This document shows positions 1-8,862 of a stretch of 64,000 nucleotides of DNA, in pieces. Position 1 is the first letter of the stretch. Each line of letters starts with the position of its first letter. A program made the position numbers and the translations under genes. The notes under the pieces are model-generated. The model was not told the origin of the DNA. It made no database searches and saw nothing but the letters and a program-made list of their open reading frames with translations. The DNA is from Sphingomonas mollis (GTDB lineage Bacteria > Pseudomonadota > Alphaproteobacteria > Sphingomonadales > Sphingomonadaceae). Where the stretch lies: contig NZ_JAELXS010000002.1 in NCBI RefSeq assembly GCF_016427505.1, positions 248,001 through 312,000 on the forward strand, read 5' to 3'.

Positions 1-1658
<1,658 letters not shown>

Positions 1659-1835
1659 CGGGGGCTCGCGCTCCATGCGTTGGAATGGCGGGAAAACTTC
1701 CACGCGCAAATAGCCGTGCCGGGGCCGGAACGCAAACGACGGCGTCTTGGTCGGCCACTGCCGGGTTGTGCGGCAGCGGCAATCCGCCCTACCCCTGTCT
1801 CATAGCAATGTAACACACCATCCAAGGGGAACGAT

Positions 1836-3254
1836 ATGAAGCGCCTCGCCCTCATGCTGCTGGCCAGCGCCGCACCCGCCGCCGCGCAACAGGCGGCACC
1901 CGCCGCCCGGTCCCGCACCGCACCGCCGGCCGTCGCGGTCGATCCGAAGGTCGCCGCCCTGCGCGACAAGGCGCTGGGCGACGACGTGGCCTATGCCATC
2001 ACCGAAGGGCTGACGACCGAGATCGGCCAGCGCGGCACGGGCGGATCGGACGCACAGGCGCGGGCGCGCGACTGGGGCGTGGCGAAGCTGAAGGCGCTGG
2101 GTTTCCGCAATGTGCGGATCGAGACCTATACCCTGCCCGATGTCTGGCAGCGGGGGGTGGAGACGGCCGAGGTCGTGGCCCCCTATCCGCAAGTCCTGCG
2201 ACTGACCGCGTTAGGCAATTCGGGTGCGACGCCGGCCACGGGCCTGACCGCGCCGATCGTGTATTTCGCCAGTCTCGGCGACCTGATGGCGATGCCGGAC
2301 GGCAGCCTGACCGGCAGGATCGCCTTCGTATCGAACGCGATGCAGCCGACGCAGGACGGATCGAGTTACGGCAGCAGCGGCGCCGCGCGGTTCGTGGGGC
2401 CGAACATCGCCGCGAAAAAGGGCGCCGCGGCGATCGTGATCCGGTCGATCGGCACCGATCATGGCCGCGGCCCCCATGCCGGGACGACGAATTTCGACGC
2501 GGGCGTCACGCCGATACCGGCCGCCGCGCTGTCGGTGGCGGATGCGGAGAATCTGGAGCGGATGGTGAAGCTGGGCAAGCCGGTGTCGCTGAAACTGACG
2601 CTGACGCCGCGCCTGATCGGCCCGCGCCAGTCGGGCAACGTCATCGCCGAGGTGCCGGGGACCGACAAGGATGCCGGTATCGTGCTGGTCGGCGGGCATC
2701 TCGACAGCTGGGAACTGGGCACGGGCGCGATCGACGATGCCAGCGGTCTGGGCATCACCACCGCCGCCGCCAAGCTGGTGATGGACGCCGGCCGCCCCCG
2801 CCGCACGATCCGCGTCGTCTGGTTCGGCGACGAGGAGATCGGCGGGTTCGGCGGTCAGGAATATGCCAAGGCCCATGCCGGTGAACGCCACGCCAGCGCC
2901 AGCGAAAGCGATTTCGGTGCCGACCGGGTGTGGCGTGTGGAAACCGCCCTGCCCGACAGCGCCAGGGGTGTCGGCGACCGATTGGCCGCGGCCCTTGCCC
3001 CGCTTGGAATCGTGCGCGGATCGGGTGTCGGCGGTGACGGGACCGACATCGGCCCGGTCATCCGCACCGGCGTGGCCGGAATCGACCTCAACCAATCGGG
3101 CCTGCGCTATTTCGACGTCCACCATACGCCGGAGGACACGCTGGACCGCGTCGATCCGGAACAATTGCGCCAGAACGTAGCGGCTTGGACGACGATGCTG
3201 GCGATCGTGGCCAATGCGCCGGAGGATATCGGGCCCGTCGCGCGGCAGCCATGA
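1836..3254 (+). CDS. Secreted M28-family metallopeptidase with PA domain (carboxypeptidase Q-like)
   Basis: Predicted exported zinc aminopeptidase/carboxypeptidase of 472 aa. The N-terminus MKRLALMLLASAAPAAAQ is a signal peptide ending in an AxA-type cleavage site. Residues of roughly 120-250 look like a protease-associated (PA) insert. The M28 catalytic core follows: GGHLDSW (Zn His), AIDDASG (bridging Asp), WFGDEEIGGFGG (catalytic Glu and Zn Glu) and FDVHHTPEDTLDRVD (last Zn His). The order of domains and the HHTPEDT motif resemble plasma glutamate carboxypeptidase/CPQ. An AAGGGG ribosome-binding site sits 7 nt before ATG 1836. It stands alone, divergent from ettA. Exact substrate is unknown; peptide scavenging in the periplasm is inferred. 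Confidence 0.9.
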   Translation: MKRLALMLLASAAPAAAQQAAPAARSRTAPPAVAVDPKVAALRDKALGDDVAYAITEGLTTEIGQRGTGGSDAQARARDWGVAKLKALGFRNVRIETYTLPDVWQRGVETAEVVAPYPQVLRLTALGNSGATPATGLTAPIVYFASLGDLMAMPDGSLTGRIAFVSNAMQPTQDGSSYGSSGAARFVGPNIAAKKGAAAIVIRSIGTDHGRGPHAGTTNFDAGVTPIPAAALSVADAENLERMVKLGKPVSLKLTLTPRLIGPRQSGNVIAEVPGTDKDAGIVLVGGHLDSWELGTGAIDDASGLGITTAAAKLVMDAGRPRRTIRVVWFGDEEIGGFGGQEYAKAHAGERHASASESDFGADRVWRVETALPDSARGVGDRLAAALAPLGIVRGSGVGGDGTDIGPVIRTGVAGIDLNQSGLRYFDVHHTPEDTLDRVDPEQLRQNVAAWTTMLAIVANAPEDIGPVARQP

Positions 3255-3388
3255 GTGTCATCATCTCGTCGCAACATTGCTGTTTGATGAATTTTCCGCG
3301 TTGACCGCCTCCGTCCGTCCGCTATGCACGCCGCTTCGCGACGGCAATCAGGTCGGACGCGATTTTTTCTATGCTTGGGAGCATTCGA

Positions 3389-3655
3389 ATGAAGAAGATC
3401 GCCTTTGTTCTCGCTGCCGCCGGCCTGATGTCCGTGGCCGCCTGCTCGAAGTCGCCGGAAGCGGCTGCTGTTGAAAACAATGCCGAGATGATGGCGGATA
3501 ACCTGGAAGTCCAGGCCGACAACCTCGAAGATCTGGCCGACAACTCCTCGAACGTCGCCGCTTCGGCCGCGCTCGAGAACGCATCGGACAACCTCGAAGC
3601 AGCTGCGGACAACGTCCGTGACGCCGCTGACGAGAAGATCGACAACATGAAGTAA
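3389..3655 (+). CDS. Small repeat-rich lipoprotein
   Basis: An 88-aa protein starting at ATG 3389 (MKKIAFVLAAAGLMSVAACSK). It has a lysine n-region, a hydrophobic core and a lipobox VAAC, so it should be a lipid-anchored periplasmic protein. After the Cys the whole mature chain is alanine-rich with repeated ADNLE/ADN units (MADNLEVQADNLEDLADN... ASDNLEAAADNVRDAAD). These are spaced seven to eleven residues apart and would form a long amphipathic acidic helix or coiled coil. The upstream in-frame ATG at 3371 lacks the signal architecture, so the inner start is chosen. The gene is followed at 40 bp by a strong terminator. Function is not recognised; a role like small Lpp-type or stress-shield lipoproteins is only a guess. 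Confidence 0.8.
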   Translation: MKKIAFVLAAAGLMSVAACSKSPEAAAVENNAEMMADNLEVQADNLEDLADNSSNVAASAALENASDNLEAAADNVRDAADEKIDNMK

Positions 3656-3695
3656 TCGCCGGTCGGGCTTCATGCCCGATCGACCGTTACTCGGG

Positions 3696-3733
3696 AAAAG
3701 GGTGCTTGCCATGCGGCAGGCACCCTTTTTCTT
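3696..3733 (+). terminator. Rho-independent terminator after the lipoprotein gene
   Basis: GGGTGCTTGCC (3700-3710), loop ATGC, then GGCAGGCACCC (3715-3725): an 11-bp stem with one G-T pair, preceded by AAAA and followed by TTTTTCTTTT. It ends transcription of the small lipoprotein before the tRNA genes. Confidence 0.9.
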
Positions 3734-3764
3734 TTCGGCGGACTGCGCTAGGCGACGTTCGCGT

Positions 3765-3840
3765 GGGCCTGTAGCTCAACGGTTAGAGCTGGCCGCTCAT
3801 AACGGCTAGGTTGCGGGTTCGATTCCTGCCGGGCCCACCA
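3765..3840 (+). tRNA. tRNA with CAU anticodon (tRNA-Ile2 or elongator tRNA-Met)
   Basis: A 76-nt cloverleaf with encoded CCA. Acceptor GGGCCTG (3765-3771) pairs with CGGGCCC; D-arm GCTC...GAGC; anticodon stem GGCCG/CGGCT with loop CTCATAA; T-arm GCGGG TTCGATT CCTGC. The anticodon is CAU. The arm sequences look more like the lysidine-modified isoleucine tRNA(CAU) of alphaproteobacteria than elongator Met, but this is from memory. Checking for the Ile2 identity elements with tRNAscan-SE 2 would settle it. Confidence 0.93.
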
Positions 3841-3907
3841 CTTTTACCACATAGACCACGCCGCGACGCTTGCGCACGGCGCATTACCCCTCTACCGCCA
3901 CCATCGT

Positions 3908-3985
<78 letters not shown>

Positions 3986-4039
3986 AGATCCGCCATTTTG
4001 TGGCGGTGGCGGACAAGCGGTTTACCCACCGGTTTCAGG

Positions 4040-4350
4040 TCATAGCCCTTCCGCCTTCGCAATCCTCTCTGCAATCGCAGTTACGACGCGCGAATTATCG
4101 GCATAGCGTCGGCGGATTGAAGCGATATCCGACGTGTCCCAGTATCCCAGCCGACGATATCGGCGATCTCCTGATCGGTCGGCCCTGCCACGCAGCACCG
4201 GGTAACGACGGTTCTTCGCAAGTCGTGAGGGTGCTTGTTGATCCCCGACACGATCTTGGCATCGTTGAACCGGCTGCCGAACCTCATTGCGGTCCAAACA
4301 TGCCACCGGGTGTTTGACAGCACTGTCTCCGCCAGGGGGATTCGCTTGCG
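4040..4350 (-). pseudogene. Tyrosine recombinase (integrase) C-terminal remnant, frameshifted
   Basis: Reading the minus strand, the segment IPLAETVLSNTR... leads to HPHDLRRTVVTR and TDQEIADIVGWDTG, the catalytic R-box region of a phage-type integrase. The frame then breaks near 4130 and the neighbouring minus frame continues with SDIASIRRRYADNSRVV...IAERIAKAEGL and a stop at 4040, where Tyr of RRRYADN is the likely nucleophile. The N-terminal two thirds are absent. A single-base indel joins the two pieces. The position 56 bp from the 3' end of tRNA-Pro, pointing at it, is the usual arrangement for an island integrase next to its att site. It cannot be functional as it stands. Confidence 0.75.
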
Positions 4351-4467
4351 CTCGTCATGCGGGATCCTGACCTTGCGGTTGCGCTTGGACGGGATCACCG
4401 CTTCAGCGTTCATAGCTGCGATCTGGTGGCGCACGTCATTGCCATCATAGGCCTTGTCCGCAATCAG
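4351..4467 (-). pseudogene. IS5-type DDE transposase fragment fused to the integrase remnant
   Basis: The minus strand reads ILIADKAYDGNDVRHQIAAMNAEAVIPSKRNRKVRIPHDE (described by its parts: ADKAYD contains the second catalytic Asp region; IPSKRNRKVRIPHD is the conserved stretch before the catalytic Glu region of IS5-family transposases). After HDE the family sequence stops and integrase sequence begins in the same frame, so this is a deletion or transposition scar. No terminal inverted repeats or flanking duplications could be recognised, and no further transposase sequence was found upstream. Confidence 0.65.
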
Positions 4468-4959
4468 GATGGGCTGTCAGTGCCTTCATCATCGCAAATG
4501 CATGATCGTTGGGATAGCACCCGGGAAAGCCGATCAATTGAATACGCGGATCGTCGAATGACTGGACCACCCGACGCGCCACGTGGTGTGCACATTCCAC
4601 GAGGTATATGACAAGGATCGCATTTCTGAGGCCCTTGCGGCCATTGGGGCGCAGCCACGCGTTTATCATGCCCGATCCCCAGCGGCATCACGCAGATGTG
4701 CGGACATATAGTCGCTCTTCATGTGAGCAGGTATATCCACTCACCAAGTCCTGCATCGGCAGTCATCGATCCGACCGCTATCCCATATTTCATGACCCTA
4801 TCCCAGACCTTCGGCGGAATCAGCGCCAGTTTGTGGCCAGCGGCACGCGAACGGGAACCACAAATTCTCGTCGGTCCGTTGCAATGGTCTCACCGGCCTA
4901 GTTACTGCGGCAACAGACGACAACATTGTCCGTCGGCGTCAGTTGAATGACGGTCGTCG
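4468..4959. other. Gene-free degenerate stretch
   Basis: About 490 bp between the transposase scrap and the AKR gene. Short open frames on both strands have no recognisable domain, no ribosome-binding site and lower coding bias than neighbours. It most likely consists of decayed mobile-element or island DNA. I see no promoter, repeat or RNA gene that I can support here. Confidence 0.5.
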
Positions 4960-5994
4960 TCATCGGGCGGCTGTCGGCACGGGCGCATCGCGTCGAATCA
5001 GGTTTTGCTCGCGCAACTCATTCCAGAAATCGTCGGGTATCTGTTCGCGGTATAACGTCATCGTCTGCTTGACCCGGTCGGCGCTGGCGAGGCCGGGAAT
5101 GACGCTGGCTACCTGGTGGTTTGCCAGGACGAAATGCAAGGCAGCAGCCGGTAGGCTGACGCCGTACCGATCAGCGACATCCTCGATCTGACGGACGCGC
5201 GACACGACATGTTCAGGTGCTATCCCATAATCGTAGTGAAGCACCCCGCCGCCCCTGGTCCCCACGGCCAGGATGCCGCTATTGTACGGCCCGCCGATCA
5301 CGATCGACGTATCGCTGGCGGCCAAAGCGGGGAACAGTTCGTCGAGCGCATCCTGTTCAAGAAGCGTGTAGCGACCAGCCAGCAATATGACGTCCAGATG
5401 GGTTTCACGCATAGCATCCAAACAGACGTCGACCTCGTTCACGCCGAGACCGAACGCCTTGATCGCCCCCTCGTCGCGCAAACGCTCGAGCGCCCTGAAC
5501 CCTCCGCCCGTGGTCAACTGCTCCCAATAGTGCGACGCGCGAGAGGCATGGGTCCGCTGTCCGATGTCATGGACGTACAAGATGTCGACATGATCCAGAC
5601 CCAGCCGCTGCAGGCTATGGTCGTGGCTCCGCAGAATGCCGTCACCCGTATAGTCATACGTCATTCGAAACGGCATCGGCGATCGGAAACCGTCTCGCTC
5701 CCGGTCATCGATTACGGTAGGGTCGGGCTGCATCAATCGGCCCACCTTGGTGGAGACGACGATGTCCGATTGTAGCCGCAGGGCATCTCCGGTGCGCCGT
5801 TCCGACAGGCCGCGGCCATAATGCGGTGCCGTATCGACATAGCCGATCCCGGCGTCGATCGCCATGTCGAGAGCAGCCCGTGCTACCCCGTCGCTAATCG
5901 GGGTAAACAGATTGCCCAGCGTCGCAGCCCCGAAGCCGAGTTCGGTGACGAGGAGATCGGTTGTGCCTAACCGACGTAGTGGAATGGTCGTCAT
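4960..5994 (-). CDS. Aldo/keto reductase, D-threo-aldose 1-dehydrogenase (L-fucose dehydrogenase) type
   Basis: A 344-aa NAD(P)-dependent oxidoreductase of the AKR TIM-barrel family. It is expected to oxidise L-fucose (and D-arabinose or L-galactose type sugars) to the lactone, the first step of non-phosphorylating fucose breakdown. Visible motifs: N-terminal RLGTTDLLVTELGFGAATLGNLF, catalytic Asp and Tyr in VDTAPHYGRGLSERR, Lys in STKVGR and His in LYVHDIG. The GRGLSERR segment is characteristic of the aldose dehydrogenase branch. Its ATG overlaps the stop of the upstream FucP remnant by four bases (ATGA), so the two are translationally coupled. It is the last gene of the minus-strand unit that includes FucP and possibly IclR. 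A second, unrelated (SDR) fucose dehydrogenase candidate lies at 31.8 kb. Confidence 0.88.
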   Translation of the reverse strand: MTTIPLRRLGTTDLLVTELGFGAATLGNLFTPISDGVARAALDMAIDAGIGYVDTAPHYGRGLSERRTGDALRLQSDIVVSTKVGRLMQPDPTVIDDRERDGFRSPMPFRMTYDYTGDGILRSHDHSLQRLGLDHVDILYVHDIGQRTHASRASHYWEQLTTGGGFRALERLRDEGAIKAFGLGVNEVDVCLDAMRETHLDVILLAGRYTLLEQDALDELFPALAASDTSIVIGGPYNSGILAVGTRGGGVLHYDYGIAPEHVVSRVRQIEDVADRYGVSLPAAALHFVLANHQVASVIPGLASADRVKQTMTLYREQIPDDFWNELREQNLIRRDAPVPTAAR

Positions 5995-6500
5995 GACATG
6001 ACTTTCGTCGAGCCCGCATCAGAACGGGTGCAGGCGATCGCGACAATGAACACGACGGCAAAGCATACCGCCGGCGCCAGGATTGCCGTCGAAATGCCGA
6101 CTCGGTCCGAAACCCATCCGGTCAAGGCAGTGACCCCTGCCCCGCCGATGATCGCCATGATGACCAGGGACGAACCCAAACAACGAAGCGGTTCCAGCCC
6201 TTCCACCGCAAGCGCGAAAATCTTAGGGAACTGGTAGCCATAGTACCGCAGGACGGCCGATGCCGGAATGGCAAGGATAAGATATCCTAAATGGACAACT
6301 TGTCCGACGAAGCCGGTACCAAGATCCGATAGGGATAACGTCTTTCGAAAAAGGAAGATCATAATATCGTTCGGATTATTTGCCGTTTCCCACAAGAAAA
6401 AGAGGGACACGATGATAATCAGATCAGGCCAATCATTGCGATCACCAGTGCCAGAGGAATCGGCGATACTTTCATGAGTGATGCTGGGAGCTGCGTGCAT
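5991..6500 (-). pseudogene. L-fucose:H+ symporter FucP with large in-frame internal deletion
   Basis: A 169-aa open frame made of two ends of an MFS sugar symporter. Residues 1-90 match the FucP N-terminus (IIIVSLFFLWETANNPNDIM, LSDLGTGFVGQVVHLGYLILAIPA). From residue 91 (FPKIFALAVEGLEPL...SSLVIMAIIGGAGVTAL) it matches the last quarter. Against the intact paralogue at 32608-33873, about 270 residues (roughly 76-344 of that protein) are missing, leaving about two N-terminal and two C-terminal helices. The reading frame and the ATGA overlap with the downstream AKR gene are preserved, so the deletion keeps coupling to the dehydrogenase. It cannot form a 12-helix carrier. Whether it has any residual role is unknown. 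Confidence 0.82.
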
Positions 6501-6598
6501 CAGGCGCCCCTTTCGGCATCGCTGACAAAAGCCAACGAGACCGGGAACGGCTGAAATGGCCTGAAATCGCGGAAGTCGTCTCTATCCAGGCTGACCAT
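6500..6598 (-). CDS. 32-aa small ORF overlapping the fucP remnant start
   Basis: ATG at 6598 with GAGAGG 6 nt upstream opens a 32-aa frame (MVSLDRDDFRDFRPFQPF...DAERGA) whose TGA overlaps the ATG of the transporter remnant (TGATG). This layout fits translational coupling, or the stub of a gene whose body was lost with the island's decay. No family is recognised. Low confidence that a stable peptide is made. Confidence 0.3.
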   Translation of the reverse strand: MVSLDRDDFRDFRPFQPFPVSLAFVSDAERGA

Positions 6599-6691
6599 CG
6601 AAGCGCCTCTCGCAATCGTATTATTTTATCGGTAAAAGTTATTTCGCATCCGCACATTCGGCAAGGTAAATCGGGCGGGGTTATCGATCGG

Positions 6692-7483
6692 CTAGTCCGG
6701 TTGCGACCGGGTATGTCCGAGCCGATCCGAAATCCGTGCCGCCGCTTCGCCAAGCCGCAGCCGAGCCGCCGTGGCATCGAGTTTTTGAGAGCCGTCGATC
6801 AATTCCAGGAATGGGATCGTCAGGGCGGCCATCAGTCCGCCGTCGAAGCCGAAGATGGGATAACTCATATCAGTCACGCCGAAGGTGACCGGGCTTCGGC
6901 GCACGTCGAACCCTTCAGTGCGTACCCTTTTGAGGCGTAGTTGAAGTGCCGCCACATCAACCGGCGGCTGCCGATCACGCAGCAGCCTGTCGATCAACGA
7001 TTCTGCCTTGTCGGGTGGCGACATCGCCAGCAGGATATGTCCGGAGCAGCTGTTCAACAGGTCGATGCTGGCGCCCAGGCGCAGCGCGAAGCCGCGGGTG
7101 GCCGGATTCTCCTCGCGGGCCACGATCATACCCTGCGTACCGCTGATGACGACCAGATGGCAGGACTGTTCGATATCCTGCGCCAACGCCCGCATTTCCG
7201 GTAGGGCCGCCTCCACGACATTCTGCGCAGGCGTCGCGCTGAATGCGAGGTCCAGCAGCTTATATGCCACCGAATAGCGATCGGTGACCGGCGATTTCTG
7301 AAGATAGCCGTGGCGCTCCATCACGATAACGATGCGGAACAATTCCCCCACCGACCGGTCGAGGACGGCGGACATCTCGCTGATCGTGGCGCCGCTGTTC
7401 TGCTTGGAAAGCAGTTCCAGAATTTCAAATGCCTTTTCAAGGGCCGGAGCGGCATAGCTTCCCTTGGGACCTTCTCGCGTCAT
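6692..7483 (-). CDS. IclR-family transcriptional regulator
   Basis: A 263-aa regulator. Residues about 10-75 form the winged helix-turn-helix (ALEKAFEILELLSKQNSGATISEMSAVLDRSVGELFRIVIVMERHGYL). Residues about 85-255 form the IclR effector-binding domain (AQDIEQSCHLVVISG..., SCSGHILLAMSPPDKAESL, EGFDVRRSPVTFGVTDMSYPIFGFDGGLMAALTIPFL). It lies between the zinc dehydrogenase and the FucP/AKR genes on the same strand. It probably controls the fucoside locus in response to a sugar acid. A candidate operator (ATATGAAA-N8-TTTCATAT) lies in the divergent region 8585-8862. Confidence 0.93.
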   Translation of the reverse strand: MTREGPKGSYAAPALEKAFEILELLSKQNSGATISEMSAVLDRSVGELFRIVIVMERHGYLQKSPVTDRYSVAYKLLDLAFSATPAQNVVEAALPEMRALAQDIEQSCHLVVISGTQGMIVAREENPATRGFALRLGASIDLLNSCSGHILLAMSPPDKAESLIDRLLRDRQPPVDVAALQLRLKRVRTEGFDVRRSPVTFGVTDMSYPIFGFDGGLMAALTIPFLELIDGSQKLDATAARLRLGEAAARISDRLGHTRSQPD

Positions 7484-7573
7484 ATCTTCTCCCGTCGAAG
7501 CATCGACGGTAACGGTTGCGTCATATCAGAACAATCGCGCGGCGGATCAACATGGACCATCAGGCATGGCCCC

Positions 7574-8584
7574 TCAGAACGTCGCGATCGCCTTCAAGAC
7601 ATGATCGGCGCCGGCGATCAGTTCGGGGATCCGCTTGGGAAGCTCGTCTGCATCCACACTATGGGTGTGAAGGGCGTCGGTATCGATATCGCCGTTTCTG
7701 ATCGCCGCGATCACCCGGTCAAAGTCGGTAGAAAGCGCATTCCGACTGGCGATCAGTGTAGTCTCGCGTTTGTGGAACTCGGGATCGGCAAATACCAGGT
7801 CGCCCTTGACGACGCTGATCAGGACATAACTTCCGCCCTGGGCTACATAACTCAAGCCGGCACACATCGCCTCGATATTGCCGGTCGCATCAAAGACGCA
7901 GTCATAGAGGTCGCCGTCGGTCCGCTCCGCAAGCGTCCGATATATCGCCTCATCGACCAGCACGGTGTCCTCGAAGCGCAGTCTTTTACGAGCATATTCC
8001 AGGCGCGCAGCGCGGGTATCAATGAGTGTCACCGCCGCGCCGTCCAGCCGCGCGAACAGGGCAGCGGCGATACCGATCGGGCCAGCACCAACGACGAGCA
8101 CGCGATCGCCCGAGCATAAGCCACCACGTTTGACCGCATGAGCCCCGATCGCGAGGAATTCGACCATCGCCGCCTGCGACAGTGAGAGGCCAGTCGCATC
8201 GACCACTGCCGATTGTCTGACGACGATGCGATCCTGCATTCCGCCGTCGATATGAACTCCCAATACCGCAATACGTGCACAGCAATTGGGTTTGCCCCTG
8301 CGACAGGCCACGCAGGTGCCGCACGAAAGATAGGGGTTGATCGTGACCACCTGACCCTGCCGCAATGGCGAGCCAGTCGGTGCAACTAGAACCTCACCCG
8401 CGAGCTCGTGGCCCATGACGCGGGGATAGCTTAGGAAAGGCTGGTTGCCGGTGAAGATATGATAATCGGTGCCACAGAGCCCGACCCGCCGGATGCGGAT
8501 TTCAACTTCGTCGTCTGCCCGGATCGGAGGCGCGCCGTGGGTTATATCAAGGGACAGCGGTTCTCGGCATGTGACGACCCGCAT
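7574..8584 (-). CDS. Zinc-dependent alcohol/polyol dehydrogenase (MDR), L-galactonate/L-threonine dehydrogenase-like
   Basis: A 336-aa medium-chain NAD-dependent dehydrogenase. The catalytic-zinc motif GHELAGEV, the four-cysteine structural zinc loop CGTCVACRRGKPNC and the Rossmann motif VVGAGPIGIAAA are all present. ATG 8584 is chosen over the longer frame from 8623 because GGGGGGAG lies 5 nt before it. By family it should oxidise a secondary hydroxyl of a sugar acid or polyol; in this locus a 2-keto-3-deoxy-aldonate or L-galactonate-like intermediate is plausible. Next to it are IclR (downstream, same strand) and the GH95 fucosidase (divergent). Substrate not determined from sequence. Confidence 0.87.
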   Translation of the reverse strand: MRVVTCREPLSLDITHGAPPIRADDEVEIRIRRVGLCGTDYHIFTGNQPFLSYPRVMGHELAGEVLVAPTGSPLRQGQVVTINPYLSCGTCVACRRGKPNCCARIAVLGVHIDGGMQDRIVVRQSAVVDATGLSLSQAAMVEFLAIGAHAVKRGGLCSGDRVLVVGAGPIGIAAALFARLDGAAVTLIDTRAARLEYARKRLRFEDTVLVDEAIYRTLAERTDGDLYDCVFDATGNIEAMCAGLSYVAQGGSYVLISVVKGDLVFADPEFHKRETTLIASRNALSTDFDRVIAAIRNGDIDTDALHTHSVDADELPKRIPELIAGADHVLKAIATF

Positions 8585-8623
8585 TTCCAGCTCCCCCCTT
8601 CCTTCTGCTTCGGTATATTCCAT

Positions 8624-8647
8624 ATATGAAAGACATTTTTTTCATAT
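8624..8647. promoter_or_regulatory. Inverted repeat, candidate IclR operator in divergent promoter region
   Basis: ATATGAAA (8624-8631), 8-nt spacer, TTTCATAT (8640-8647): a perfect 8-bp inverted repeat lying just upstream of the zinc dehydrogenase start. The half-site with its T run (TTTTTTCATAT) recurs at 8831-8841, about 20 bp before the fucosidase ATG. The whole 8585-8862 interval is markedly AT-rich compared with the rest of the window, as expected for a divergent promoter. Assignment to IclR is inference. Confidence 0.45.
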
Positions 8648-8830
8648 GCAACGTCTTGGATTTGCTGATTGCACAATTTCGTTGTTATCACTCAACCAAT
8701 GCCGTCAGAGTTTAACATATCCCCTTGTTATTATTGCATTAAAAGTTCTGATTCCTGACATCACGACGATCCATTTTTCGGAAATATACCAGTACACCAT
8801 GCTATTGACATTCTCTTATCAGCGAACGTA

Positions 8831-8841
8831 TTTTTTCATAT
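8831..8841. promoter_or_regulatory. Second copy of the TTTTTTCATAT half-site before the fucosidase
   Basis: This copy matches the right half of the 8624-8647 inverted repeat. It lies between the last promoter-like AT stretch and the GGAGAGAG ribosome-binding site of the GH95 gene. Confidence 0.35.
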
Positions 8842-8862
8842 AAGCAAATATGGAGAGAGCGA

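Noticed and set aside
4445..4901. Short frames downstream of the transposase scrap as genes
   Set aside because: No ribosome-binding sites, no domain and discordant frames on both strands; treated as degenerate DNA.
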